From assembly GCF_000262465.1 (NCBI RefSeq), contig NZ_CM001489.1, forward strand, positions 1,621,234 through 1,685,233: a stretch of DNA of 64,000 nt. The letters run 5' to 3'. Shown in pieces: positions 1 to 8,528 of this stretch; the first letter of the stretch is position 1, and the number at the start of each line of letters is the position of its first letter. The stretch is from Frankia sp. QA3 (GTDB lineage: Bacteria > Actinomycetota > Actinomycetes > Frankiales > Frankiaceae). Made by a program: the position numbers and the translations under genes. A model generated the notes under the pieces. That model was not told the DNA's origin and made no database searches. It saw only the letters and a list, made by a program, of their open reading frames with translations.

Positions 1-85
1 AGACGGAACCGTGGACGCGGTCGGGTTCGACGAGCGCGGCGACGTCCACCTTGCCGACCTGCGCCGACGTGTCCAACTCGGTCAT
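1..85 (-). CDS. Rieske-type aromatic-ring dioxygenase large subunit, N-terminal fragment
   Basis: Only the first 28 codons lie in the window; the gene runs off the left edge. The peptide starts MTELDTSAQVGKVDVAALV and continues with EPDRVHGSV. A short acidic leader followed by a 'V-H-G-S-(V)-Y-T-D' block is typical of the start of Rieske [2Fe-2S] ring-hydroxylating oxygenase alpha subunits. The start is fixed by a TCAT/ATGA overlap with the DUF35 gene, so the two are translationally coupled. The neighbouring meta-cleavage genes support an aromatic-oxygenase role. The iron-sulfur and catalytic iron motifs are outside the window, so the family call is tentative. Confidence 0.55.
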   Translation of the reverse strand, partial: MTELDTSAQVGKVDVAALVEPDRVHGSV

Positions 86-666
86 TGTGAGACCTCCGTC
101 TCGGATGGGACTGGTGCGGGGGCGGTGCCGGTTGCCCTGGGCGAGTCGGGGGTGGCGGCGTCGGAGGGTTCGGAGGGTGCGGAGGATTCGGTGGTACTGA
201 GGACTGCGGCGGGCACCGCCACGCCGCCGACGACCCGAAAGCCGACGGTGACGGGCCGGCCGATCGCGGGCGCGGACCCGGTGGCGGTCAGTGTGGTCAT
301 GATCAGTCGATGCCCGCTGGTGAGCTCGATATCCACGACGGGGTAGGGCTCGGTGACCCGGACCAGTCCCGGCTCCCGCCGGTGCACGAGGGTGACCGCA
401 TGTACGGTGCCGGCGCGCTCGACCGGGCGCCAGCGGATGTCGGTGGCACCACAGCCGTCGCAGGCCCGCTGCTCCAGTTCGAGGGCCAGCCCGCAGGTCG
501 CGCAGAACGGCAGCGTCAGCTCCCCCGCGGCGGCGCCGGCGTAGAGCGGGGCGAGCGACCCGTCGGCCAGCGGCGCCAGCGCCGCGTCGACCAGCCAGTC
601 CTCGGCGTCCGGCGCATCCGGCGCGGCGAGCACGGCGGGGATGGTGGCGTCGGTGTTCGGGCTCAT
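82..666 (-). CDS. DUF35 OB-fold/zinc-ribbon protein, partner of the thiolase-like protein
   Basis: This is a 194-residue protein. A zinc ribbon (CATCG then CDGCG, two CxxC pairs) is followed by an OB-fold-like beta segment (GTVHAVTLVHRREPGL). In actinobacterial steroid and acyl-CoA catabolism, DUF35 proteins bind thiolase-fold partners such as Ltp2 and are needed for their retro-aldol activity or CoA-substrate binding. The thiolase-like gene lies immediately upstream and overlaps this start by 4 bases, which supports complex formation. The first 40 residues and the last 40 or so, rich in Ser, Pro and Thr, are low complexity. The precise substrate cannot be read from the sequence. Confidence 0.85.
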   Translation of the reverse strand: MSPNTDATIPAVLAAPDAPDAEDWLVDAALAPLADGSLAPLYAGAAAGELTLPFCATCGLALELEQRACDGCGATDIRWRPVERAGTVHAVTLVHRREPGLVRVTEPYPVVDIELTSGHRLIMTTLTATGSAPAIGRPVTVGFRVVGGVAVPAAVLSTTESSAPSEPSDAATPDSPRATGTAPAPVPSETEVSQ

Positions 667-1829
667 CGGGACGGCTCCAGGTCGAGGATCAGGCAGGCGT
701 GGTGGTCGCCCCGGCCGCCGATGCCGCCGACGAGGGCCGTGCTCGCCCCGGGCACCTGGCGTGCCCCGCCGGTGCCGCGCAGCTGCACCACGGCCTCGGC
801 CAGCGGCGTCATCCCCTGCAGGTAGAACCCGGAGAGCTGGCCGCCGCCGGTGTTGACCGGCAGGTCGCCGCCGGGGGCGGTCGCGCCGGAGCGGACCACC
901 TTGCCCGCCTGCCCGGGCTCGACCAGGCCGTACTCCTCCAGCAGCAGCAGGGTCACCACGCTGAACGGGTCGTAGAGCTCGACGACGTCGAGGTCGGCGC
1001 GGGTGAGTCCGGCCATCGCCAGCGCACCGTCGACGGCGGCCCGACCGCCGCCGAACCACGACTCGCCCGGGGCGCGGCGTCGGCGCATCGGGTGGGCCTG
1101 GCCCATCCCGCGCACGTGGATACGCGGGGCGGGGCCGGGCGTGGCCTCGCCGCTGACGACGAGGGCGACCGCCCCGTTGACCGGCCGCGCGCAGTCGAGC
1201 ACGCGCAGCGGGGTGGAGATCATGCGGCTGGCGAAGTAGCCCTCGGCGTCCAGCGGCTTGCGCACCACCGCGTCCGGGTTGCCCAGCGCCCAGGCACGGG
1301 TCGACACGGCCACGGCGCACAGGTCCTCGGGGTCGCCGCCGGACACCGCGAAGTAGCGCGAGGCGAGCAGGGCGTAGGTGGGGACCGAGCCGAGCACGCC
1401 GCTGGCCCGCTCCAGCCCGCGCGCCCCGTCGCTGCCGCCGCTGTGGGCGTAGGTCGACCCGGACGTGCCGCCCGCACGCAGCGGAGCGTCGGCGAAGACG
1501 CAGACCACGGTGCTGGCCAGGCCCGCCCGGATGGCGAGCACCGCCCGCTGGATCATGGCGACCGCGGTGGCGCCCTTGATCTCGACGTGCTCGAGCAGGC
1601 GCAGGTCCCCGAGCCCGCCCTGGCGGGCCAGCGCCACCCCCAGCCGGTCCGGGCGGACCCCCTGGCTGGAGTTGACGAGCAGGCCGTCGACGTCACGGGC
1701 AGTGAGCCCCGCGTCGGCGAGCGCGCCCGCGACGGCCTCGATGGCGAGGTCGACGGGCACGCCGCCGGCCGAAAGAGACATGGATGTCAGACCGAGACCG
1801 ACGACCGCGGGTTCCAGGGACGAGGCCAT
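663..1829 (-). CDS. Thiolase-fold lipid-transfer (Ltp/SCP-x-like) protein
   Basis: The 388-residue protein has the thiolase fold of the acetyl-CoA acetyltransferase/SCP-x group: N-terminal GLGLTSMSL, an ADAGL-ARDVDGLLV block, and C-terminal VVELYDPFSVVTLLLLEEYGL followed by NTGGGQLSGFYLQG. The usual nucleophilic cysteine near residue 90 is not seen; that stretch reads VEIKGATAVAMI. This suggests a retro-aldolase or non-Claisen role like Ltp2 rather than a true thiolase. ATG at 1829 overlaps the upstream stop by 1 base, and the gene's own stop overlaps the DUF35 start. The pair probably cleaves an acyl-CoA side chain in the leftward operon. Confidence 0.8.
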   Translation of the reverse strand: MASSLEPAVVGLGLTSMSLSAGGVPVDLAIEAVAGALADAGLTARDVDGLLVNSSQGVRPDRLGVALARQGGLGDLRLLEHVEIKGATAVAMIQRAVLAIRAGLASTVVCVFADAPLRAGGTSGSTYAHSGGSDGARGLERASGVLGSVPTYALLASRYFAVSGGDPEDLCAVAVSTRAWALGNPDAVVRKPLDAEGYFASRMISTPLRVLDCARPVNGAVALVVSGEATPGPAPRIHVRGMGQAHPMRRRRAPGESWFGGGRAAVDGALAMAGLTRADLDVVELYDPFSVVTLLLLEEYGLVEPGQAGKVVRSGATAPGGDLPVNTGGGQLSGFYLQGMTPLAEAVVQLRGTGGARQVPGASTALVGGIGGRGDHHACLILDLEPSR

Positions 1830-2104
1830 CAGCTCTGGGCTCCCGGGCCCGCAAGCGCGGAGCGCCGCACAGGGCTGCGCTCCTCCCGGTAGGCGCCCAC
1901 GCGCAGCCAGTCGAGGCGGTCCTCGGGCGCGGCCAGGCACAGGCTCGCCAGCTCGATCGGGGACAGCAGGATCGACTCGCCCGTCTCCAGGTCCTCGACC
2001 AGCAGGCGGGGGGAGTTTCCGCGGCGGTCCACCGAAATCCGCACGGCGGCGAACTCGTTGGCGAGCTCGGCGGACTCCAGGCCGTCGCGGCGCGGCCGGC
2101 TCAC
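1829..2104 (-). CDS. Small conserved protein of unknown function, first gene of the leftward operon
   Basis: The 91-residue protein starts at GTG and its stop overlaps the thiolase-like start. It has an ELANEFAAVRISVDRRG segment and a LLSPIELASLC segment, resembling short proteins next to ring-hydroxylating oxygenases in actinobacteria that databases sometimes label 'dihydrodiol dehydrogenase'. It is far too short for an oxidoreductase and has no nucleotide-binding motif, so that label should not be taken literally. Tight coupling to the thiolase/DUF35/Rieske genes suggests an accessory role in the same pathway. The function is unknown. Confidence 0.6.
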   Translation of the reverse strand: MSRPRRDGLESAELANEFAAVRISVDRRGNSPRLLVEDLETGESILLSPIELASLCLAAPEDRLDWLRVGAYREERSPVRRSALAGPGAQS

Positions 2105-2205
2105 CGGTGCCGCCCTCGGCGGGCCGGCCGCCCGCCGGCGGCACCGGTTGCGGGCGGGCGCGCTCCGGGGGATCTGGTGGAGGCGGGACGGTTCATGGCC
2201 CTAGG

Positions 2206-2227
2206 GTATACTCACTGTCAGAAACGG
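2206..2227. promoter_or_regulatory. Divergent promoter with TATACT and a TGTCAG operator-like motif
   Basis: The gap between the two divergent operons contains TATACT (2207-2212), a good -10 hexamer for the rightward genes, followed by ACTGTCAGAAAC (2215-2226). The pattern GG-N-ATAC-N4-TGTCAGAAAC is matched closely at 28436-28455 beside the double-TetR gene; shorter relatives occur at 13121, 21846 and 28266. That a shared repressor binds here is an inference. Confidence 0.45.
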
Positions 2228-2363
2228 TGCTGGACTCACGCTCGATCCCGCCGCCTTCGCCGCCCGCGGCCCAGGGCGTCCGCCGGATGCGGGTCGTGGC
2301 CCGGCCACGGGACCTCGCCTACCCGCCGAGGACTAGCGTTCCCGTCGACCCGAGGGATGGATC

Positions 2364-2924
2364 ATGGCTGCTCCGCCGCCCGCTCAGCTCACCCACGTCG
2401 GCCTGTACGTCGACGACGTCGACCGCATGGTCGGCTTCTACACGAAGCTGCTCGGCCTGATCGTCATCGACCAGGGCGACTTCCTGGGCCGCCGGCTCAC
2501 CTTCCTCAGCCGCCGCGCGGACGAGCACCACCAGCTCGTGCTCGTCTCCGGCCGCAAGGTCCCCGAGGGTGAGATCGCTCTGCTCAGCCAGGTCTCCTTC
2601 CGTCTCACCGACGACGACCTCACCTCGCTGCGCTGGTTCCACGACAAGGCCCTGGAGCTCGGCGCGACCGGCATGGAGGGTCGTAACCACGGCAACAGTT
2701 GGAGCATCTACTTCCTGGACCCGGAAGGGAACCGGTTGGAGCTCTACACCCCGACGCCGTGGTACGTCAGCCAGCCCTGGCGGGTCGCGCTGGACCTGGC
2801 CGACACCGACGAGGTGATCCGGGAGAAGACCCAGGCCCTCATCGAGGAGACCGCCACCTGGTCGCCGGTGGAGACGTGGAGCGCATCGGTGGCGGAGCGC
2901 CTGCGCGCCGCCGAGAGCGACTGA
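2364..2924 (+). CDS. VOC-family protein, probable extradiol (catechol-type) dioxygenase
   Basis: The 186-residue protein has vicinal-oxygen-chelate beta-alpha-beta-beta-beta units: LTHVGLYVDDVDRMVGFYTK at residues 8-27, then SFRLTDDDLTSLRWFHDKAL, and a C-terminal DPEGNRLELYTPTPWYV. His in LTHVGL, His in LRWFHD and Glu in RLELY are candidate metal ligands. It is much shorter than two-domain extradiol dioxygenases (about 290-310 residues), so it is a single-module type or a related glyoxalase/isomerase. Its place directly ahead of the C-C hydrolase, hydratase and aldolase genes makes ring cleavage the most likely role. The start follows a GGATC stretch rather than a strong ribosome binding site. 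Confidence 0.75.
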   Translation: MAAPPPAQLTHVGLYVDDVDRMVGFYTKLLGLIVIDQGDFLGRRLTFLSRRADEHHQLVLVSGRKVPEGEIALLSQVSFRLTDDDLTSLRWFHDKALELGATGMEGRNHGNSWSIYFLDPEGNRLELYTPTPWYVSQPWRVALDLADTDEVIREKTQALIEETATWSPVETWSASVAERLRAAESD

Positions 2925-3071
2925 CCGCCCCCGCCGAGGACCCCGCCCACGGCGGTGGTCCACCCGCGCCGGCGGGTCGTCCCGCACCCGACCGACGACC
3001 CTGCCCGCGCGCAGGGGGCGTCCGCGCCCGACGAGTCATCCGACCCGACCAACGAGGATCGTGAGCAGCGC

Positions 3072-3965
3072 ATGAGCGACGAGGTCCCGTACCGCAGCAT
3101 CTGGACCTACCTGCGGGACGTGCCGTTCCGCCAGGACTGGATCGACATCGACGGGGTGTCCACCCGCTACGTCGAGGCCGGTTCCCCCGACGCTCCGGCC
3201 GTGCTGATGCTGCACGGCACCGGGGGGCACTGGGAGACCTTCGCGCCCACCATCGGCCCGCTGAGCAAGCACTTCCGCTGCATCGCGGTGGACATGGTCG
3301 GCAACGGCTTCTCCAGCAAGCCGGACTACGACTACGAGATCGCCGTCTATGAGCGCCACCTGCTCGGCCTGCTCGACGCGCTCGGCGTGCAGACCACCTA
3401 CATCATCGGCATGTCGCTGGGTGCGTGGGTCGCCGCCCGGCTCGCCATCGACGAGCCGGACCGGGTCCGCAAGCTCATCCTGATGTCGCCCGCGGGCCTC
3501 ATCGCGACCGCGTCGAACATGGCCCGCATCCGGGCCGAGCGCACCGCCGCCGTGGACAACCCCACCTGGGAGTCCACCAAGGCGATGTTCAACCACCTGA
3601 TCGCCGACGAGGCCAACCGGCTGCCCGACGTCATCGCCCTGCGCCAGGCGATCTACCGGCTGCCGGAGACCCGCAAGGTCATCGACCACGTGCTGATCCT
3701 GCAGGACCCCGACGCCCGCGAGCGCAACCTCATCCCGCCGGACCAGTGGTCGCGCATCGCCGCCCCGACGCTCGTCGTCGCCTCCGGCAAGGACTTCGGC
3801 GAGTACCAGAACACCGCCCGCCAGGTCGCCCGGCTGATCCCGGACTCCCAGGTCCTGGAGATGCCCGAGGTCAAGCACTGGCCGCACTTCGAGGACCCGG
3901 AGCTGTTCAACCCGGCGGCGCTGGCGTTCCTGCTGGGTGGGCAGAACGAGTCCGAGAACGCATGA
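3072..3965 (+). CDS. Alpha/beta hydrolase, meta-cleavage-product C-C hydrolase family
   Basis: The 297-residue protein has the oxyanion motif [13 protein letters not shown] and the nucleophile elbow GMSLGAW (Ser115). Candidate Asp241 is in SGKDFGEYQ and catalytic His269 is in [10 protein letters not shown]. This matches the MhpC/DmpD/HsaD family, which hydrolyses the C-C bond of 2-hydroxy-6-oxo-dienoates from extradiol cleavage. An in-frame start at 2955 would add a Pro/Arg-rich extension unlike the family, so the internal ATG at 3072 is preferred. The stop overlaps the hydratase start (ATGA). It should give a carboxylic acid plus a 2-hydroxy-pentadienoate for the next enzyme; the side chain is not predictable. 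Confidence 0.88.
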   Translation: MSDEVPYRSIWTYLRDVPFRQDWIDIDGVSTRYVEAGSPDAPAVLMLHGTGGHWETFAPTIGPLSKHFRCIAVDMVGNGFSSKPDYDYEIAVYERHLLGLLDALGVQTTYIIGMSLGAWVAARLAIDEPDRVRKLILMSPAGLIATASNMARIRAERTAAVDNPTWESTKAMFNHLIADEANRLPDVIALRQAIYRLPETRKVIDHVLILQDPDARERNLIPPDQWSRIAAPTLVVASGKDFGEYQNTARQVARLIPDSQVLEMPEVKHWPHFEDPELFNPAALAFLLGGQNESENA

Positions 3966-4768
3966 CGCTCGATCCCGAACTCGTCGAGGACGCCGCGGCG
4001 CGCCTCGACGAGGCCGAGCGCACGCTGACCCCGATCCCGCAGCTGTCCCTGCAGTACCCGGACATGACGATCGAGGACGCCTACGCCGTCCAGCGCGCCT
4101 GGACCGAACGCAAGCTGGCCAGCGGCCGTGAGCTGCGTGGGCGCAAGATCGGCCTGACGTCGCGGGCGATGCAGCAGGCCGTCTCGATCACTGAGCCGGA
4201 CTACGGCGCGATCTACGACGACATGTTCTTCGACGACTCCGGGGTCGTGCCCGCCGGCCGGTTCATCCGGCCCCGGGTCGAGGTCGAGCTCGCCTTCGTG
4301 CTCGCCGAGCCGCTGCAGGGCCCGGGGGTCACGATCTACGACGTGCTCGACGCGACCCGCTACGTCACCCCGGCGCTGGAGATCCTCGACGCCCGGGTGC
4401 AGATGAGCGACCCGGCGACCGGGCATCTGCGCACCATCGTCGACACCATCTCCGACAACGCCGCCGACGCGGGGCTGGTGCTCGGCGGGCGCGCCGTGCG
4501 CCCCGACGAGGTGGACCTGCGCTGGGTGTCGGCGTTGCTGTACCGCAACGAGACGATCGAGGAGTCCGGGGTCGCCGCGGCGGTGCTGAACCATCCGGCG
4601 AACGGCGTCGCGTGGCTGGCGAACAAGCTCGCCCCGTACAAGGTGGGTCTCGACCCGGGCCAGGTGATTCTGGCAGGCTCGTTCACCCGGCCGGTGTTCG
4701 CCCGTTCCGGCGACACCTTCCACGCCGACTATGGCCCGCTGGGCGCGATCACCTGCCGCTTCGCCTGA
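3962..4768 (+). CDS. 2-oxo-alkenoate hydratase (HpaH/MhpD family)
   Basis: The 268-residue, FAH-fold, metal-dependent hydratase has [20 protein letters not shown] (residues 61-80), which is nearly diagnostic of HpaH-type 2-oxo-hept-4-ene-1,7-dioate hydratases. It is followed by the acidic metal-binding region [15 protein letters not shown] and the C-terminal [15 protein letters not shown]. The enzyme adds water to 2-oxopent-4-enoate-type products of the upstream hydrolase, giving the 4-hydroxy-2-oxo acid that the next aldolase splits. Translation is coupled to the hydrolase by a 4-base overlap. Confidence 0.9.
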   Translation: MTLDPELVEDAAARLDEAERTLTPIPQLSLQYPDMTIEDAYAVQRAWTERKLASGRELRGRKIGLTSRAMQQAVSITEPDYGAIYDDMFFDDSGVVPAGRFIRPRVEVELAFVLAEPLQGPGVTIYDVLDATRYVTPALEILDARVQMSDPATGHLRTIVDTISDNAADAGLVLGGRAVRPDEVDLRWVSALLYRNETIEESGVAAAVLNHPANGVAWLANKLAPYKVGLDPGQVILAGSFTRPVFARSGDTFHADYGPLGAITCRFA

Positions 4769-4803
4769 GCGGCGCGGCGGGCGGCGGTGCCGGGCGGGCG
4801 CGC

Positions 4804-4885
4804 GAGGAGGAGGGCTTGCTGATGTGTGGAGCATGGGGGCGACGGCGATGACGGGCGGTCGGCGATGACGGGCGGTCGGCGATGA
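4804..4885 (+). promoter_or_regulatory. Mini-ORF relay in 17-base repeats ahead of the aldolase gene
   Basis: A purine-rich Shine-Dalgarno stretch (GAGGAGGAGGG, 4804-4814) precedes ATG at 4822, which opens a 9-residue ORF (MCGAWGRRR) ending at 4851. Its TGA overlaps ATG at 4848. That ATG opens a 6-residue ORF (MTGGRR) whose TGA overlaps ATG at 4865. The second MTGGRR ORF ends at 4885 with its TGA overlapping ATG 4882, the aldolase start. The three ATGs lie in copies of a 17-base unit (ATGACGGGCGGTCGGCG). The only strong ribosome binding site is ahead of the first mini-ORF. A coupling or dosage function is inferred. Confidence 0.6.
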
Positions 4886-5766
4886 CGGGCGGCGGCGCGG
4901 CGGGGACCGCGGGCGTGACCAGCGGGGCCTTCCGGCGCCGGCTGCGCGACCCCAGGCCGGCGATCGGCATGTGGGTGGCCAGCGGCAATCCCTACAACGC
5001 CGAGATCTGCGCCGGCGGCGGCCTGGACTGGCTGCTCATCGACGGTGAGCACGCCCCGAACGACGTGCGCAGCTTCCTCGCCCAGCTGCAGGCGGTCGCG
5101 CCGTACCCGGTCGCCCCGATCGTGCGCCCCCCGACCGACGACCCCGTGCTCATCAAGCAGCTGCTCGACATCGGCGCCGAGAACCTGTTGCTGCCGATGG
5201 TGGAGTCCGCCGAGCAGGCCGCGGCCATCGTCGCGGCCACCCGCTACCCACCCGCCGGGATCCGCGGCGTCGGCAGTGCGTTCGCCCGGGTGTCCCGGTG
5301 GACCCGGGTCGAGGGCTACCTGCACCGGGCCAACGACGAGATCTGCGTGATGGTCCAGATCGAGTCCGCGGCCGGGCTCGCCGAGTGCGCGGCGATCGCC
5401 GCCGTCGACGGCGTCGACGGGGTCTTCTTCGGGCCCGCGGACCTCGCCGCGTCCCTCGGGCACCTGGGCCGCCCCGACCACCCCGACGTGGTCGAGGCGA
5501 TCACGTCGGCGGTCGCGGTGGTGAACGCGGCGGGCAAGGCGGCCGGGGTGAACGCGTTCGCCGAGCCGCTGGCGCGGCGCTACCTCTCCCTCGGCGTCCG
5601 GTTCATCCTGGTGGGGGCGGACGTGACCCTGCTGGCCCGCGGCAGCGAGGAGCTGGCCGCCCGCTACCGCGACGTCGCGGAGAAGATCGGCTCGACCTCA
5701 CCCCCGACCTCAGGCTCAACCCCTGCCTCAGGCTCAACCCCGAACTCAGGGAGCGCGACGCTGTGA
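4882..5766 (+). CDS. HpcH/HpaI-family class II pyruvate aldolase
   Basis: The 294-residue TIM-barrel aldolase cleaves 4-hydroxy-2-oxo acids to pyruvate and an aldehyde. Visible motifs are [11 protein letters not shown] (catalytic His), the metal-binding Glu in [11 protein letters not shown] and the Asp in [15 protein letters not shown]. It follows the hydratase in pathway order. The start is ambiguous because three ATGs lie in a 17-base repeat; only the third (4882) is in frame. The last 20 residues are a Ser/Gly/Thr/Pro repeat (two SGSTP units) encoded by short direct repeats and are probably a disordered tail. The stop overlaps the aldehyde dehydrogenase GTG start. Confidence 0.9.
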   Translation: MTGGGAAGTAGVTSGAFRRRLRDPRPAIGMWVASGNPYNAEICAGGGLDWLLIDGEHAPNDVRSFLAQLQAVAPYPVAPIVRPPTDDPVLIKQLLDIGAENLLLPMVESAEQAAAIVAATRYPPAGIRGVGSAFARVSRWTRVEGYLHRANDEICVMVQIESAAGLAECAAIAAVDGVDGVFFGPADLAASLGHLGRPDHPDVVEAITSAVAVVNAAGKAAGVNAFAEPLARRYLSLGVRFILVGADVTLLARGSEELAARYRDVAEKIGSTSPPTSGSTPASGSTPNSGSATL

Positions 5767-7226
5767 CCACCACGGTAACGATGCGCATCGGCGCCGAGCG
5801 GCGCGCGGGCACGACGACCTTCGACTCGATCGACCCCTACACCGGCGAGCCGTGGGCGACGGTCGCCGAGGCGAGCCGCGCCGACGTCGACGACGCGGTC
5901 GCCGCCGCGCGGGCAGCCTTCGACGGCGGGGAGTGGAGCAAGCTGTCGGGCCGGGAGCGGGGCCGGCTGATGCGTCGCCTCGCGGCCGTCATCGAGGAGC
6001 ACGCTGACGAGCTCGGCCTCGCCGAAACCCGCGACAACGGCAAGCTGCTGCGGGAGATGGGCGGGCAGGTTCGCAGCCTGTCCGCCTGGTACGAGTACTA
6101 CGCCGGCTTGGCCGACAAGATCGACGGTCGGGTCGTCGACACCGGCCGCCCGGACTACTTCGGTTTCGTCACCCGCGAGCCGATCGGCGTCGTCGGCGCG
6201 GTGCTGCCATGGAACTCCCCGCTGCTGCTGCTCACCTTCAAGATCGCCCCCGCGCTGGCGGCGGGCTGCACGATCGTCGCGAAGCCGTCCGAGCAGGCTC
6301 CGGTGTCGATCCTGAAGTTCGCCGACCTGTTCGAAGAGGCCGGGTTCCCGCCCGGTGTGTTCAACACCGTCAGCGGCGCTTCCCGCGAGGTCGGGGAGTG
6401 GCTCGTCGGCCATCCGGGCGTCGACCGGGTGTCCTTCACCGGCTCGGAGATCACCGGGGCGGCGGTGGCCGCCGCGGCGGCGAAGCACCTTGCCCCGGTC
6501 ACCCTCGAGCTCGGCGGCAAGTCGGCGAACATCGTCTTCCCCGATGCGGACCTGGCTGCCGCGTCCAACGGGCTGATCGCCGGCATCTTTGCCGCCGCCG
6601 GGCAGACCTGCATCGCGGGTTCGCGGGCGCTCGTGCACGCCGACGTCTACGAGGAGGTCGTCGCCCGCGTGGCCGAGCGGGCCGCCCGTATCCGTCTCGG
6701 TGACCCGAAGGACCCCGAGACCGAGATGGGCCCGATCTGCTTCCCCGGCCAGCACGAGAAGATCCGCCGGTTCGTGGCGCAGGCCAAGGAGCAGGGCGCC
6801 GACATCGTCGGCGGCGGCGGTGACGGCGGGCTCGGCGGCTTGTTCTTCGAGCCGACCATCGTCGCGAACGTCACCAACGACGCCGTGGTCTGCCAGGAGG
6901 AGATCTTCGGCCCGGTGCTGAGCGTGCTGCGCTTCTCCTCCGAGGAGGAGGCGATTGCCATCGCCAACGACTCGCGCTACGGCCTCGCCGCCGGCATCTG
7001 GACCGCCGACATCCGCCGCGCCTTCCGGATGACCAAGGCACTGCGGGTCGGCACCGTGTGGGTCAACGCCTACCGGACGTTGAACTACGCGATGCCCTTC
7101 GGTGGCATCAAGAGCAGCGGGTTCGGCCGCGAGAACGGCACCGAGGGACTGCACGAGTACCTGCAGGAGAAGGCCGTCTGGATCGAGACGACGGGTGCCA
7201 CCCGCGACCCGTTCGTCCTCGGCTGA
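5763..7226 (+). CDS. NAD(P)-dependent aldehyde dehydrogenase
   Basis: The 487-residue ALDH has a complete catalytic set: [20 protein letters not shown] (oxyanion Asn), FTGSEITG (cofactor loop), [12 protein letters not shown] (general-base Glu) and GQTCIAGSR with nucleophile Cys283. The C-terminal motif [16 protein letters not shown] is also present. It belongs to the hydroxymuconic-semialdehyde/HpaE/betaine-aldehyde DH class. GTG at 5763 overlaps the aldolase stop, so it is co-translated. It may oxidise the aldehyde released by the aldolase or, like HpaE, the semialdehyde ring-fission product. The sequence alone does not decide. Confidence 0.92.
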   Translation: MTTTVTMRIGAERRAGTTTFDSIDPYTGEPWATVAEASRADVDDAVAAARAAFDGGEWSKLSGRERGRLMRRLAAVIEEHADELGLAETRDNGKLLREMGGQVRSLSAWYEYYAGLADKIDGRVVDTGRPDYFGFVTREPIGVVGAVLPWNSPLLLLTFKIAPALAAGCTIVAKPSEQAPVSILKFADLFEEAGFPPGVFNTVSGASREVGEWLVGHPGVDRVSFTGSEITGAAVAAAAAKHLAPVTLELGGKSANIVFPDADLAAASNGLIAGIFAAAGQTCIAGSRALVHADVYEEVVARVAERAARIRLGDPKDPETEMGPICFPGQHEKIRRFVAQAKEQGADIVGGGGDGGLGGLFFEPTIVANVTNDAVVCQEEIFGPVLSVLRFSSEEEAIAIANDSRYGLAAGIWTADIRRAFRMTKALRVGTVWVNAYRTLNYAMPFGGIKSSGFGRENGTEGLHEYLQEKAVWIETTGATRDPFVLG

Positions 7227-7238
7227 GAGGCGCGCGCC

Positions 7239-8528
7239 GTGACCGAGACCCCCGACCCCACCGCGCTGCCTGATGCCAGCGCGCTGCCTGACACCGCAGC
7301 CGTCCCCGCACCGAGGCGGGCCGCGTCGCCGGCGGGTGGCCTGGCGGCCGGCAAGCCCCTGGCGGGAATCACCGTCGTTTCCATCGAGCAGGCCGTGGCG
7401 GCCCCGTTCGCCACCCGTCAGCTTGCCGATCTCGGGGCGCGGGTGATCAAGATCGAGCGGCCGGGCGCGGGGGACTTCGCCCGCGGCTATGACGAGACCG
7501 TCAAGGGTCTGGCCAGCTACTTCGTCTGGTTGAACCGGGCGAAGGAATCGCTGACCCTCGACCTCAAGCACCCCGAGGCCCGCGAGGTGCTGGCCGGCCT
7601 GCTGGCCGGAGCCGACGTCTTCGTGCAGAATCTCGCCCCCGGCGCCGCGACCCGCCTGGGCCTGGACGCGGCGACACTGCGTGCCCGCGATCCCCGGATG
7701 ATCGTCTGCGACGTCTCCGGCTACGGCTCGGCCGGCCCGCTGCGCGACAAGAAGGCCTACGACCTGCTGATTCAGTGCGAGACCGGACTGTTGTCGGTCA
7801 CCGGGGCGCCCGACGCACCGGCCAAGGTCGGTATCTCCGTGGCCGACATCTCCGCCGGCATGTACGCCTACACAGCGGTCCTCACCGCGCTGTTCATGCG
7901 GGAGCGCACGGGGGAGGGCGCCGCGCTCGAGGTGTCGCTGTTCGACTCGCTCACCGAGTGGATGGCCCAGCCGATGTACTACGCCATGTACACCGGCGTC
8001 CCCCCGGCCCGCACCGGCACCAGCCACGCTTCCATCGCCCCCTACGGCGGCTTCCGGACCGGCGACGGCGGCAGCGTGCAGCTCGGCGTGCAGAACGAGC
8101 GGGAGTGGCGGCGGTTCTGCGAGGAGGTGCTCCGCCGGCCCGAGCTGCTGGCTGACCCCCGGTACGCGACGAACGCGGGCCGGGTGCGCCACCGCGACGC
8201 GCTGACCGCCGACGTCGAGGCGGCCCTCGCCGAGGTCACCACCGAGCAGACCCTCGCCCGGCTGGACGAGGCGGGCATCGCCAACGGCCGGATCAACACC
8301 ATCGGTGACCTGCTCACCCATCCCCAGCTCGACGTGGGCGACCGCTGGCGGGAGGTGGACTCGCCGGTCGGCCCGGTGCGCGCGGTGCGTCCGCCCGTCC
8401 GCATCGGCGGGGTGGACCCGGTGATGGGCCCCGTGCCCGCCGTCGGCGAGCACACCGACGCACTGCTCGCCGAGCTCGGCTACGACCCCGCCGACACGGC
8501 CCGCCTGCGCGCCGCCGGCGCCGTCTGA
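7239..8528 (+). CDS. Class III CoA-transferase (CaiB/BaiF family)
   Basis: The 429-residue protein transfers CoA between carboxylates through an aspartyl-CoA intermediate. Visible hallmarks are LAGITVVSIEQAVAAPFATR, the catalytic Asp175 in KAYDLLIQCETGL, and the nucleotide-pocket region LADLGARVIKIERPG. The first 35 residues are Ala/Pro-rich and probably disordered; the GTG start at 7239, 12 bases after the ALDH stop, is supported only by spacing. As last gene of the meta-cleavage operon it probably activates the pathway acid or recycles CoA. It could equally load the substrate. Confidence 0.9.
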   Translation: MTETPDPTALPDASALPDTAAVPAPRRAASPAGGLAAGKPLAGITVVSIEQAVAAPFATRQLADLGARVIKIERPGAGDFARGYDETVKGLASYFVWLNRAKESLTLDLKHPEAREVLAGLLAGADVFVQNLAPGAATRLGLDAATLRARDPRMIVCDVSGYGSAGPLRDKKAYDLLIQCETGLLSVTGAPDAPAKVGISVADISAGMYAYTAVLTALFMRERTGEGAALEVSLFDSLTEWMAQPMYYAMYTGVPPARTGTSHASIAPYGGFRTGDGGSVQLGVQNEREWRRFCEEVLRRPELLADPRYATNAGRVRHRDALTADVEAALAEVTTEQTLARLDEAGIANGRINTIGDLLTHPQLDVGDRWREVDSPVGPVRAVRPPVRIGGVDPVMGPVPAVGEHTDALLAELGYDPADTARLRAAGAV

